From NCBI RefSeq assembly GCF_020567525.1, contig NZ_JAJCVI010000005.1:124001-188000 (forward strand): a stretch of DNA of 64,000 nt. The letters run 5' to 3'. Shown here piece by piece: positions 43,459-52,370 of the stretch. Under the pieces are notes generated by a model. It did no database searches. It was not told where the DNA came from and saw only the letters and a list, made by a program, of their open reading frames with translations. Positions within the stretch are counted from its first letter, which is position 1. Every line of letters begins with the position of its first letter. Both the position numbers and the translations under genes were made by a program. This DNA comes from Halorubellus salinus. GTDB taxonomy: Archaea; Halobacteriota; Halobacteria; Halobacteriales; Natrialbaceae.

Positions 43459-44499
43459 ATGGAGGTATTCGGCGTCGCACTCTCGCTGCTCGTGATGTTC
43501 AGCGGCTTCGGCCTCCTCATCGGTCTCCTCTTCGGGTTCTTCGGGATGGGCGGGTCGTTCCTCGTCACGCCCGCACTCCTCGTCATGGGGTACAAGACCG
43601 ACGTCGCGGTCGCGTCCGGTCTCGCGTTCGTCTTCGGGACCTCCGTCATCGCGACGCTCAAACACCGCGACCTCGGGCAGGTGGACTACAAGCTCGGCGT
43701 GCTCATGATCGCCGGCACCACCGCCGGCATCGAGGTCGGGAAGATCGGCCTGCACTGGCTGCAGGACATCGGACTCGCGAACACCGTCGTCAGCGTCTCC
43801 TACGTGTTCCTGCTGGGCGCCATCGGGGTGTTCATCACGTACAACGCCGTCAAGGGCGGCGACGACGACGGCGGCGTGAGTCACGACGCCGACGGCGACG
43901 AGGAACTGGACGCCGACGACATCCCGGACATCGCGAAGAAGATCCAGTCCTACCGCGTCCCGCCGATGATGAAGCTCCGCGGGGGCGTGCGCGTCTCGCT
44001 CTGGATGATCCTCAGCGTCGCGTTCCTCACGGGCCTCCTCTCGGGGTTCCTGGGCGTCGGCGGCGGGTTCATCCGGATGCCAGCGCTGTTCTACCTCATC
44101 GGCGTCCCGGTGCCGGTCGCGGTCGGGACCGACCTCTTCGAGATCGTGTTCTCCGGTGGTATCGGGAGCTTCCTGTACGCCATCGACGGCGCGGTCGACC
44201 TCGCCATCGTCGCGCCGCTGCTCGCCGGGAGCGCACTCGGCGCTCGCATGGGCGCGGCCGCGACGAGCCTCGTCGAGGAGTCCGAGATCAAGGTGTACTT
44301 CGGCGTGATGCTGCTGCTCGGCGCGACCGCAGTCGCAGTCCGCGAGGTCGGCGGTATCGTCGAGATGCCCGTGCTGGACCTCGTGAGTCTCGCCATCATC
44401 GTCGGCGCGGCACTCCTCGTGAGTGGCGCGGTCGTCGTGAGCTCGATTCGCGAGCTCCGCGCCGAGAAGACGCGCCCGGCCGCACAGACCGCGGACTGA
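43459..44499 (+). CDS. TauE/SafE-family sulfite/organosulfonate exporter
   Basis: A 346-residue membrane protein with eight predicted membrane segments in two homologous halves. Each half carries the family motif: GFFGMGGSFLVTPAL in the first and GFLGVGGGFIRMPALFY in the second. A charged acidic loop (about 135-160, DDDGGVSHDADGDEE) joins the halves. It would export sulfite or related anions, which fits removal of the product of the persulfide dioxygenase-like enzyme encoded 1.6 kb upstream. Confidence 0.92.
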   Translation: MEVFGVALSLLVMFSGFGLLIGLLFGFFGMGGSFLVTPALLVMGYKTDVAVASGLAFVFGTSVIATLKHRDLGQVDYKLGVLMIAGTTAGIEVGKIGLHWLQDIGLANTVVSVSYVFLLGAIGVFITYNAVKGGDDDGGVSHDADGDEELDADDIPDIAKKIQSYRVPPMMKLRGGVRVSLWMILSVAFLTGLLSGFLGVGGGFIRMPALFYLIGVPVPVAVGTDLFEIVFSGGIGSFLYAIDGAVDLAIVAPLLAGSALGARMGAAATSLVEESEIKVYFGVMLLLGATAVAVREVGGIVEMPVLDLVSLAIIVGAALLVSGAVVVSSIRELRAEKTRPAAQTAD

Positions 44500-44661
44500 C
44501 CGTGCGACCCATCGTTCGTCGACGACGCGATCGTCAGCTCTCGTCGTCGACGAACGAACCCATCGGGGCTGAACGCGCTTCTCGCCCCCGGAAACGTCCG
44601 TGCACGGTGTTGCACACACCGAACAAGACTTTTACGCACAGAGTGCGAAGGGAGAGTAACG

Positions 44662-45072
44662 ATGGCAAACTCGATGCAGGAGTACCTCCAGCAGGACATG
44701 CAGTGCGAGGGGCTGCTGGAGTGCATCCACGGACTGAAAGAGCTCGACCGGGAGGTCTACATGACGATCGTGGACAGCCCCGAACCGTTGACCGTCGACG
44801 AGGTCGCCGACCGCGTCGACCGCGAGCGCTCGACGGCGTACCGCGCCGTCAAGCGCCTCCAGCAGACCGGGTTCGTCCAGCAGGAACAGGTGAACTACGA
44901 CCAGGGCGGGTACTACCACGTCTACAAGCCCGTGAACCCCGACGACGTCGCGGACGACATGCAGACGATGCTCAACGAGTGGTACGCGAAGATGGGGACG
45001 CTCATCGGCGAGTTCCGCGAGAAGTACGACGAGCAAGCGACCGCGCAGGAAGCGACCGCGACCAGCGAGTGA
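44662..45072 (+). CDS. TrmB-like HTH regulator with two close cysteines
   Basis: A 136-residue winged-helix DNA-binding protein. The HTH is at about 30-80 (LTVDEVADRVDRERSTAYRA, then VKRLQQTGFVQQEQ), with a beta-wing YDQGGYYHVYKP and a C-terminal dimerisation helix. Cys15 and Cys21 lie in MQCEGLLECIHGL just before the HTH, a place where thiol oxidation or persulfide formation could change DNA binding. It closes the sulfur island and is the natural candidate to read the AGTATTGTG sites (inference). A TATA-like CTTTTACG lies about 30 nt upstream. Confidence 0.85.
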   Translation: MANSMQEYLQQDMQCEGLLECIHGLKELDREVYMTIVDSPEPLTVDEVADRVDRERSTAYRAVKRLQQTGFVQQEQVNYDQGGYYHVYKPVNPDDVADDMQTMLNEWYAKMGTLIGEFREKYDEQATAQEATATSE

Positions 45073-45123
45073 CGTCCGCGGAGGCGGTCCGATGACCGGC
45101 GACTCCGCGACGGAGGCACTTCG

Positions 45124-45996
45124 ATGACTACCGATTCCCCCACGCACGACGAGCCACCGGCATCCGCCGACGCCGCCACGAACGACGAGGGGGCGGCGTC
45201 TGGCAGCGCCGCCACGGACGACGAGTCGCCGGCATCCGCCGACGCCGCCGTGGACGACACCCGGCGGGCGGCGGACGCAGAACCGGTGGCGGGCGAGCGC
45301 GGTGGCGTCGACCCGACTGCGGGTGCGGCCCGGGACATCGGCCGCGGCCTGTTCGAAGAGGAGATGGGGCCGGGGTCGTCGCTCGCGCACCTCTATCGCG
45401 GCGAGATACATCGGATGAAGTTCTGGCGCGAGCGCCTGGACCGCACGACGAACTGGGCGGTGACGACCATCGCCGCCATCCTGACGTTCTCGTTCTCCAG
45501 CCCCGACCACCCGCACTATCTGCTGCTCGCTGGGTCGGTGATGCTCGGTATCTTCCTCGTCATCGAGGCGCGTCGCTACCGGGGGTACGACGTGTGGCGG
45601 AGTCGCGTGCGCGTCCTCCAGGAGAACGTCATCGCGCACGGCCTGGACCCGCGAGAGCAAGTGCAGGACGACCGCTGGCGCGAGCGGTTGAGCGACGACT
45701 ACCGCGAACCGAAACTGAAGATATCGGCGGAGGAGGCGCTCGCGCATCGGTTGCGACGCGTGTACCTCCCGTTGTTCTCGGTGCTCGTCGTCGCGTGGGT
45801 GGTCCGCGTGACCGTGATGGCGACCGCCGGCTGGCCGGCGAGCGCCGCGATCGGGACGATACCGGGTCGCGTCACGACGGCCGTGGTCGTGCTCGCGTAC
45901 GCGGCGCTGTTCGCGGTGTCGTTCCGGCCGCGCGAGTGGCAGGCGGAAGCGGAGTTGCGGACCGAGGACCTCTCGGCGTGGGACGACCGCCGCTGA
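45124..45996 (+). CDS. DUF2270 membrane protein
   Basis: A 290-residue protein. The first 85 residues are a disordered acidic, Ala/Ser/Asp/Thr-rich tail with a repeated SADAA unit. The DUF2270 domain follows: HLYRGEIHRMKFWRERLDRT, two membrane segments (about 110-150), a soluble part with GLDPREQVQDDRW, and two more membrane segments before the C-terminus. Function unknown. The N-terminal tail is variable, so a later start is possible, but no better one is seen. Confidence 0.8.
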   Translation: MTTDSPTHDEPPASADAATNDEGAASGSAATDDESPASADAAVDDTRRAADAEPVAGERGGVDPTAGAARDIGRGLFEEEMGPGSSLAHLYRGEIHRMKFWRERLDRTTNWAVTTIAAILTFSFSSPDHPHYLLLAGSVMLGIFLVIEARRYRGYDVWRSRVRVLQENVIAHGLDPREQVQDDRWRERLSDDYREPKLKISAEEALAHRLRRVYLPLFSVLVVAWVVRVTVMATAGWPASAAIGTIPGRVTTAVVVLAYAALFAVSFRPREWQAEAELRTEDLSAWDDRR

Positions 45997-46036
45997 CCGC
46001 GCGCTCCCACCAACCGCTGACTGCGCGTACGCGTTC

Positions 46037-46732
46037 CTACTTCGTGTCGGCGAGCACGCGATAGATGCGGTCTCGTTCGAGGTACGCGAGGAGGGTGGCG
46101 CCGCCGGCGGCGGCGAGAAGGATGGCGGTCGTGGCGTACGCGTCGGTGGCGACGCCCGCGCCAGCGGTCGTGAGGACGATGTACCCCGGGAACCGACCGA
46201 CCACGGAGACGAGCGCGACGTCGCGTGCGTCGAGCCCGAGGACGCCGGCGGCGAAGCAGACGACGTCGTCGGGGACGCCCGGCACGAGGAACACGAGGAA
46301 CGTCGCGAGGAGCCCGCGACGGTCGACGATCGCGTCGAGGGACGCGAGCGCGTCGTCGTCGACGAGCCGTTCGACGCGCTCGCGGCCGAGCGCGGTCGCG
46401 ATGCGGACGGCGGCGTACGTCCCGATGGTCGCGCCGAGGAGGCTGTACGCGAGCCCGCGCCACGGCCCGAACAGGTAGCCGGCGAGGAACGCGAACGTCT
46501 GCCCGGGGATGGGCGCGACGACGACCTGCGTCGCTTGCGCGAGGACGAACGCGACCGGTGCGAGCGGCCCGGTCGACAGGACGAACGTGCGGAGGGCGTC
46601 GAGTGACGTGACGTCCGCGAACGCGCGCCCGAACGCGGCGACGACGACGGCGACGAGCACCGCCAGTGCGGCTGCGTACGCGAGGAAGCGACCGCGGTCG
46701 ACGTCCGGCGCGAGGAGCGATAGACGCGGCAC
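46037..46732 (-). CDS. TVP38/TMEM64 (DedA-like) membrane protein
   Basis: A 231-residue membrane protein of the SNARE-associated/VTT family, with the conserved loop VVVAPIPGQTFAFLAGYLFG and the second motif FLVFLVPGVPDDVVCFAAG (ending GRFPGYIV). Bacterial relatives affect membrane potential and lipid transport; the archaeal role is unknown. The GTG at 46732 (VPRLSLLAPDVDR) is chosen; in-frame codons further upstream are rich in Arg and look noncoding. Confidence 0.85.
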   Translation of the reverse strand: MPRLSLLAPDVDRGRFLAYAAALAVLVAVVVAAFGRAFADVTSLDALRTFVLSTGPLAPVAFVLAQATQVVVAPIPGQTFAFLAGYLFGPWRGLAYSLLGATIGTYAAVRIATALGRERVERLVDDDALASLDAIVDRRGLLATFLVFLVPGVPDDVVCFAAGVLGLDARDVALVSVVGRFPGYIVLTTAGAGVATDAYATTAILLAAAGGATLLAYLERDRIYRVLADTK

Positions 46733-46858
46733 GGGTCCGCGTTCACAACGCGGGCGCTTGAACGTACGTGCCGAGGAACCCGGCCGAGCGCGCGACGAAA
46801 CGTGCCGATGGCCCCGGTCGAGCGAGCGACGGCGTACCGGCATCGAGCGGCTGCGGGG

Positions 46859-47479
46859 TCAGTCGCGGAGGCGGTCGGCGAGGTGTCGCGCCGGTTCTTC
46901 GAGTGGCCCGTGGCCGAACAGCGCGACGACGACGCCGCCGGCGGCGTCGAACACGAGGTCGAGTACGGAGTCCTCGAGGCCGTACACGACGAGTACGGGG
47001 TCGAAGCCGGCCGCGATGGCGAGTTGACGCATCCCTTCCTCGCCGACCTCCCAGACGACGCCGGCGGCGAGCGCGAACGCGACGACGTACGCGCCGAGGA
47101 ACGGCTGCGGGATGTAGATGCGGCGGTCGTGTTCGTCGAACGCGGTGACGACGACGTACCCGACGCCGGCGACGACGCTCGCGGACAGCACGTGCGTCAG
47201 GTGATCCCACCACCAGACGTCGTCGTAGAGGGCGACCATCCCGACGCCGTGCAGGAGGACGGCGACGGCGACGTACGAGGCGGTCCACGGCGGGAGCGGG
47301 ACGTCGAGGTCGCGTCGGATGACGCCCGGGAGGTAGGAGACAGCGAGTGCGCCGGTGGCGTTCACGATGACGGAGACGTTCCGCGTGAACGCGCCCACGA
47401 CGAGGACGCCGACGATACCGGCGCGCGCAACTCGCGTGACCTGACGCGGATCCAGGAGCGCCCTGCGGAGGGAGTGCAC
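46859..47479 (-). CDS. DUF2238/YjdF-like membrane protein
   Basis: A 206-residue membrane protein with about five membrane segments. The conserved features are WWWDHLTHVLSASVVAGVGY, the later VVWEVGEEGMRQL and the segment YGLEDSVLDLVFDAAGGVV, as in the YjdF (DUF2238) family, which has no known function. A GTG start at 47479 is preceded by a TATA-like AGTATTTGC at -34 to -42. Divergent from the YdjM-like gene. Confidence 0.7.
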   Translation of the reverse strand: MHSLRRALLDPRQVTRVARAGIVGVLVVGAFTRNVSVIVNATGALAVSYLPGVIRRDLDVPLPPWTASYVAVAVLLHGVGMVALYDDVWWWDHLTHVLSASVVAGVGYVVVTAFDEHDRRIYIPQPFLGAYVVAFALAAGVVWEVGEEGMRQLAIAAGFDPVLVVYGLEDSVLDLVFDAAGGVVVALFGHGPLEEPARHLADRLRD

Positions 47480-47512
47480 GCGCTCGGGTACGACACGCGG
47501 TGACAAAAAGGT

Positions 47513-47521
47513 GCAAATACT
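47513..47521 (-). promoter_or_regulatory. TATA-like box of the YjdF-like gene
   Basis: Minus strand AGTATTTGC, 34-42 nt before the GTG at 47479, in the divergent spacer. This spacer is only 65 nt, so both promoters are close together. Confidence 0.45.
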
Positions 47522-47543
47522 CGCGGGCCCTACCAGACTATCC

Positions 47544-48146
47544 ATGATGGGGACGACACACGCGTTGGCTGGGGCCTTCCTCGGGGCGGCGATAGCGGTG
47601 GTCGCGCCCGAGTTCGCGGCGGTCGTGGTGGTGGCCGCCGTCGCAGGGAGCGTCGCGCCGGACCTCGACATCTACCACGGGCATCGGCGGACGCTCCACT
47701 ATCCCGTGTACGGGTGGGTGGTGGCGGCGCCAGCGGTCGCACTCGCCGCCCTCGTCCCGTCACCCGGGACGGTCGCGGTCGCGACGTTCCTCGCGGCGGC
47801 GGCGCTGCACGCCGGCATGGACGTCTTCGGCGGCGGGCTCGAGCTCCGCCCGTGGGAGGGCGGGAGCGAGCGCGCGGTCTACAGTCACTATCACGGCGCG
47901 TGGCTCGAACCGCGACGGCTCGTGCCCTACGACGGCTCGCTTCACGACCTCGGGCTCGCCGGCGTGCTCGCCGTGGTGCCCGCGGCGACGCTTCCGGAGC
48001 CGATTCCGGCGTTCGTCGCCGCGGTGCTCGCGGTGTCGGTCGCGTACGTCGCGCTCCGCAAGCGCCTGGCGGCGGTCTGGGCGACCGTCGCCCGCGCGCT
48101 CCCCGCGCCGGTCGCGCCGTACGTCCCCGAGCGCTTCTACGACTGA
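47544..48146 (+). CDS. YdjM-like membrane-bound metal-dependent hydrolase
   Basis: A 200-residue membrane protein of the YdjM/DUF457 family. Conserved features are MGTTHALAGAFLGAA at the N-terminus, VAPDLDIYHGHRRTLHYP with metal-type His/Asp residues, and HAGMDVFGGGLE. Three to four membrane segments. The bacterial family includes LexA-regulated YdjM; the reaction is unknown. The second ATG (47547) is an equal start choice. Confidence 0.85.
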   Translation: MMGTTHALAGAFLGAAIAVVAPEFAAVVVVAAVAGSVAPDLDIYHGHRRTLHYPVYGWVVAAPAVALAALVPSPGTVAVATFLAAAALHAGMDVFGGGLELRPWEGGSERAVYSHYHGAWLEPRRLVPYDGSLHDLGLAGVLAVVPAATLPEPIPAFVAAVLAVSVAYVALRKRLAAVWATVARALPAPVAPYVPERFYD

Positions 48147-48286
48147 CGGACGAGACATCGCACGCTTGGTGGTCCCTTCGACGACGGGACGACCCAGTCG
48201 CAACCATGTCTACGTTCCACACACGGTTCGTCAGAGTCGACCCAACCCGTATGACTCGAATTGTGGACTATGAGGGAGCCGTACCC

Positions 48287-48298
48287 CTATTATAAACC
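48287..48298 (+). promoter_or_regulatory. TATA box of the pstS gene
   Basis: CTATTATAAACC, 32-43 nt before the ATG at 48330, followed by a Shine-Dalgarno-like GGAGGG at 48313-48318. One of the clearest promoters in the window; phosphate-starvation genes of haloarchaea often have strong AT-rich promoter regions. Confidence 0.6.
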
Positions 48299-48329
48299 GC
48301 TTTAGTGAATCTGGAGGGAGTAGCTGGTG

Positions 48330-49463
48330 ATGGCCGACAAGTCACAGCGGGTTGCTGACGTCGTATCGCGGCGGAAGTTCATCGCGACATCCGGCGTTGC
48401 CGGTGCCACGGCGGTCGCCGGCTGCATGGGGGACTCGGGCGGCGAGACCGAAGCGGACGACGACTCCTCGGGCGGCGAGTCGACGACGTCCGGGAGCGAC
48501 GACGGGAGTGATTCCTCGTCGAGCGGACCCACGACGCTCACGTCCGGTGGGTCGTCGACGGTGTACCCGATCATGAACACCGCGGCGTCGTACTGGAACG
48601 CGAACCGGCCCGCCAGCGACACCGAGTACTGGCCCCACGGCGAGTACGGCATCGACACGGACAAGAACCTCGCCGATTACTGGGGTGGCCTCTACGGGTT
48701 CCAGGGCGAGGACGGCGACCCGCCGTTCCAGTTCACGGTCGGCCTCTCTCACTCCGGGACGGGCGTCGAGAAGGTCATGAACGGCCAGCACGACATCGGC
48801 AACTCCTCGGGGAACGTCGAGGACGAACTCCCCGACCGCGACTCCTACGACGACTTCGTCGACCACGTCGTCGGCGTCGACGGCCAGCCCCTCGTCGTCT
48901 CCCAGGAGATCGCCGACGCTGGCGTCGAGAAGATCACCGGCGACGAACTCAAGGGCCTCTACAAGGGCGAGATCACGAACTGGAGCGAGCTCGGTGGCCC
49001 GGACAAGGAGATCCAGGTGCTCGGCCGCGTCAAGGGCTCCGGGACCCGGACCAGCTTCGTCGCGAACGTCTTCGGGAACCCCGAGGAGGACACGAGCGTC
49101 GCGAACCGCTTCGGGCAGAACCAGCGTCTCGCGCAGGCGATCGCACAGGCCGACAACGCCATCAGCTACCTCGCGCTCGCGTTCATCGACACCAGCGGCC
49201 TCGCGCCCGTCGCCCTCGAATGGGAGGGGACCACCTACAGCTATCAGGACGACCAGAACGGCCTCGACTCGAAGGCCTACCCGCTCTCGCGTGACCTCCA
49301 CTGTTACACGTGGCAGGGCACCAGCAAGCAGGAAGCCGCCGTCATCCGCATGGTCCTCTCGGACTTCGGCCAGGACACGTTCGTGAAGCCGAACAACTAC
49401 TTCGCGCTCGGCAAGCGCCGCCAGGAGGAGCAACTCGCGAAGCTCCCCGAACCGTCGAACTGA
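48330..49463 (+). CDS. pstS: Phosphate-binding lipoprotein PstS (orphan)
   Basis: Periplasmic-type phosphate-binding protein, 377 residues. The N-terminus has a Tat motif (VVSRRKFIATSG) and the lipobox VAGC, then a Ser/Asp/Glu-rich linker and the binding domain beginning TTLTSGGSSTVYPI; further PstS features are LSHSGTGVEKVMNGQHDIGN, GEITNWSELGG, and GRVKGSGTRTSF (phosphate-binding segment SGTR). The usual pstC, pstA, pstB and phoU do not follow: the next gene is on the other strand. A GTG one codon upstream is possible. Confidence 0.93.
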   Translation: MADKSQRVADVVSRRKFIATSGVAGATAVAGCMGDSGGETEADDDSSGGESTTSGSDDGSDSSSSGPTTLTSGGSSTVYPIMNTAASYWNANRPASDTEYWPHGEYGIDTDKNLADYWGGLYGFQGEDGDPPFQFTVGLSHSGTGVEKVMNGQHDIGNSSGNVEDELPDRDSYDDFVDHVVGVDGQPLVVSQEIADAGVEKITGDELKGLYKGEITNWSELGGPDKEIQVLGRVKGSGTRTSFVANVFGNPEEDTSVANRFGQNQRLAQAIAQADNAISYLALAFIDTSGLAPVALEWEGTTYSYQDDQNGLDSKAYPLSRDLHCYTWQGTSKQEAAVIRMVLSDFGQDTFVKPNNYFALGKRRQEEQLAKLPEPSN

Positions 49464-49619
49464 GCAGGCGAGCCACCTGACCGACCCGCGGGCGTCGGTC
49501 GCCGCGTCACCACGCGTCATCCCACGTCACCCTGCCACCGCCCGCATCTCTCTTTCGCGACCAACGTCCCCGGGAGCGACCGCGTCGGCTGCTTCGGTCA
49601 CGGGAACCGCGAGACCCAG

Positions 49620-51032
49620 TCAGCCGAGCTGCTCGCCGACGATGCGGTCGGCTTCGGCGACGAACGCCTCGCGTTCGCCGCGCGGGATGGTCGCGCCCGC
49701 GGCGACGTCGTGGCCGCCACCGTCGCCGCCGACCGCGCGCGACGCCTCCTGCATGACCGCCGAGAGGTCGAGGCCGTCGCGGACGAGCGCGTGCGTGCCG
49801 CGCGAGGACACCTTCACGTGCTCGTCGTCCTCGTTCGCGAACGCGAGGATGGGGCGGTCCCGCGCCACGCCGTCGGCGCCGAGTGCCATCCCGGCGACGA
49901 TGCCGACGATGGTCTCGCGGATGCGGTCGTCCGCGTCGAACCACTGCACGTGCTCCTCGTACGTGACGCCCTCGTTCTCCACGAAGGTCACGCCCTCGCT
50001 GAGGTTCCGTCGGTGGTTCCGGAGGAGTTCGCGAGCGCGGTCGAGTGCGTCGTCGCGGTTCCCCAGGCAGACCGCGAGCCCGACGTCGGCGCGCTCGTAG
50101 CGCGCGGTCGCGTTCAGGAGCGTCGAGAACTCGCTCGAGTCCCGCAGTTCGGTCCCTTCCGGTTCGTTCGGGAACGTGTACGAGGTCGCGACGAGCTCCT
50201 CGATGCGGCTCGCGGGCACGCCCCGGCGGATGGCGTGCTGGATGAGCGCGCTCGCCACCGCCGCACGCTCCTGCATGGAGAGGTCGACCCACGTCCGCCA
50301 GTCGCCGTCCGCGTAGCACTCGACGTCGATGCCGTCGAGGAATCTCCTGACTCCCTCCGGGTCGTTCGTGATGCCGGGGATCGAGACGTCGCTCGCGTAC
50401 TCGAGGAGTTTCGGGAGCGGCCTGGTCTGCTTGCCGTACACCGCGAGGTCCTTCGCGGTGTCGAGCGCGCCGACCGCCACGCCCTCCTCGACGATGCCCG
50501 CGTTCGCGCCGACGAGTTCGCCGGACTGCTCTTGCATGTCGCCGACCGCGCCGACGACCGCGAGCGCCGCCAGGTCGCGGTTGTCCACGCCCGCGGGTTC
50601 GAGAGCGCGCGCGAGGACGTACGCTGCGCCCGCACCCGAGAGCTCGGTCGCGCCGTTGATGCCCTCCAGCAGCGGGTTCAGGTGGAACTCGGTGTCGGCG
50701 TCGGCGGGCTGGTGGTGGTCCGCGATCACCGGGACGAAGTCCCCGCGTGCCTCGTGTTCGGCGATGACGTCGAGCTGGCCGCTCCCGAAGTCCGTGAACA
50801 GCACGACGTCGAACTCGCGCGCGGCGATGCTCGCGATCTCGGTCTCGTCCAGTTGCTTCTTGAACACGACCTCGTGGGGGACGTCGGCGCGCGCGAGCGC
50901 GCTGGACGCGACCGCGGCGCTCGTGAGGCCGTCGGCGTCGATGTGCGACGCGAGGAGGACGCGGTCGGCGTCCCGGATGCGGTCGGCACAGGCCGTGGCG
51001 CGAGCGTCGAGTTCGGGGACGGGACCTGCCAT
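49620..51032 (-). CDS. RecJ-like DHH-family single-strand nuclease
   Basis: A 470-residue archaeal RecJ/GAN-like protein. The DHH motifs are LLASHIDADGLTSAA (motif I), VLFTDFGSGQ, VIADHHQPAD (DHH) and GAVGDMQE; the C-terminal DHHA1 domain carries the glycine-rich GGDGGGHDVAAGATIPRG. Members are exonucleases associated with replication (GINS) or RNA turnover. It starts at the ATG at 51032; a GTG one codon upstream would also work. Convergent with pstS. Confidence 0.9.
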   Translation of the reverse strand: MAGPVPELDARATACADRIRDADRVLLASHIDADGLTSAAVASSALARADVPHEVVFKKQLDETEIASIAAREFDVVLFTDFGSGQLDVIAEHEARGDFVPVIADHHQPADADTEFHLNPLLEGINGATELSGAGAAYVLARALEPAGVDNRDLAALAVVGAVGDMQEQSGELVGANAGIVEEGVAVGALDTAKDLAVYGKQTRPLPKLLEYASDVSIPGITNDPEGVRRFLDGIDVECYADGDWRTWVDLSMQERAAVASALIQHAIRRGVPASRIEELVATSYTFPNEPEGTELRDSSEFSTLLNATARYERADVGLAVCLGNRDDALDRARELLRNHRRNLSEGVTFVENEGVTYEEHVQWFDADDRIRETIVGIVAGMALGADGVARDRPILAFANEDDEHVKVSSRGTHALVRDGLDLSAVMQEASRAVGGDGGGHDVAAGATIPRGEREAFVAEADRIVGEQLG

Positions 51033-51084
51033 CACCGGATGTAGTCGCGGCTTCGGAGTTAAACTCCCGGGTCCGCGCCGACTG

Positions 51085-52215
51085 TCAGATGGTCTCCGAG
51101 CCGACGGCCGCTTCGGTGCCGTCGCCGGCGTCGCGCCACGCGACCCACGCGCCGTGCTGTTCGAACGTCCCGAGGTGCTCGCCGCCAGTGGTGGTGTCGC
51201 CGTCCACGCGTGCGAGCCGGAGCTGGATGCCGTGGTCTCGGTCCGGGTCGGGGCGTTCGCCGGCGAGGTGGAACGTGGGGGCGTCGCGCTCGCTCGCGAG
51301 GACGGCGACGGCGTCGTGGAACGCTTCGCGGGCGTCGTCGTCGAACTGGTAGAGGACGAGGCTGTGCGCGACGACGAGGGGCGCGTCCGCGGGGAGCTGG
51401 TCGGCGACCGCGTGGAGGTCGGTGACGGCGTCGCCGGTGCGGACGTCGGGCGGGTGCTCGCGGGCGACGGCGAGCGCGCCGTCGAGGACGCGCCGGCGGT
51501 CGTCGTGCTCGGGCCAGACGAGCGCGCGCAACCAGCGCGCGTCCGCCGCGCTCGTGGGGTCGAGCGGGTTCACGTCCACGCCGACGCGCCCCGCGACCGC
51601 GGGCGGGTCGTCGGGGAGTGGCGGGACGACCTCGCCCCGGAGGCGGGTCTCGATGGTGACGGGCGCGTCCGTGCTCCCGGCGACGTGCTCGGCATCGGTG
51701 GTCCGGTACGCGTACCGGTAGCGGTCCCAGTTCAGGTTCAGGCCGGCGCTCGACCCGACCTCGAGGACGGCGAGCGGATCGTCGACGCGCTCGGCGACGG
51801 TCGCGTACCCGGGATAGAGCGCGCTACAGCGCCGGACGGCGTTCGTCTGGACGCGCCGGGTCGAGACGCGCTCGCGGAGTGCAGGCTCGTGCTCGCGGAC
51901 GAACGCCCGGACCGTGCTCGCGAGCGCGTGGTCCGGGTCGCGAGCGTCGTCGACGACGGAGGGGTAGTACGCGGCGAGCACGCCGTCGACCGTGCTCGGG
52001 TCGTCGGTCGCGTCGCTCGCGAACAGCTCCGCCTGGATGGCGGCGAGCAGGAGCTGGGGTGCGGGCTGGCCGGGCGTGTGGTCGGCGGCGACGTCGAGGA
52101 GGAGGTCGTCGCCGGTGGCGAGACGGCAGAGGCGCTCGTAGAGCGGGGAGGAGTCCGCGGCCCACCCTTCGAGGTCCTCGAACTCGGCGGCGACACGGTC
52201 GAGGGCGGCTGGCAT
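51085..52215 (-). CDS. DUF2332 family protein
   Basis: A 376-residue soluble protein of the DUF2332 family. It begins MPAALDRVAAEFEDLEGWAA and contains the family segments VQTNAVRRCSALYPGYA and VLEVGSSAGLNLNWDRY (a SAM-methyltransferase-like glycine motif), then VAHSLVLYQFDDDAR. Family function is unknown; the GSSAGLNL motif hints at a nucleotide- or SAM-binding fold. An in-frame ATG nine codons upstream exists; the shorter start aligns better with the family. Confidence 0.85.
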   Translation of the reverse strand: MPAALDRVAAEFEDLEGWAADSSPLYERLCRLATGDDLLLDVAADHTPGQPAPQLLLAAIQAELFASDATDDPSTVDGVLAAYYPSVVDDARDPDHALASTVRAFVREHEPALRERVSTRRVQTNAVRRCSALYPGYATVAERVDDPLAVLEVGSSAGLNLNWDRYRYAYRTTDAEHVAGSTDAPVTIETRLRGEVVPPLPDDPPAVAGRVGVDVNPLDPTSAADARWLRALVWPEHDDRRRVLDGALAVAREHPPDVRTGDAVTDLHAVADQLPADAPLVVAHSLVLYQFDDDAREAFHDAVAVLASERDAPTFHLAGERPDPDRDHGIQLRLARVDGDTTTGGEHLGTFEQHGAWVAWRDAGDGTEAAVGSETI

Positions 52216-52370
52216 ACCCAGGCGGTCGTCCGGGATGCACAAGAAACCCGTCTCGTCGTGGTCGGCGCTGGGGCTCCCCGAGCGGTTTCGTATCGTCGTC
52301 AGTGATTGATGGCGTCAGACGCACGTCCGTCATCAAGTGCGAGGAAAGGCAGAGAATCGCCGTACTGCGG

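Noticed and set aside
46802-47503. 233-residue plus-strand frame
   Set aside because: Exactly antisense to the YjdF-like membrane protein, which has clear membrane segments and family motifs.
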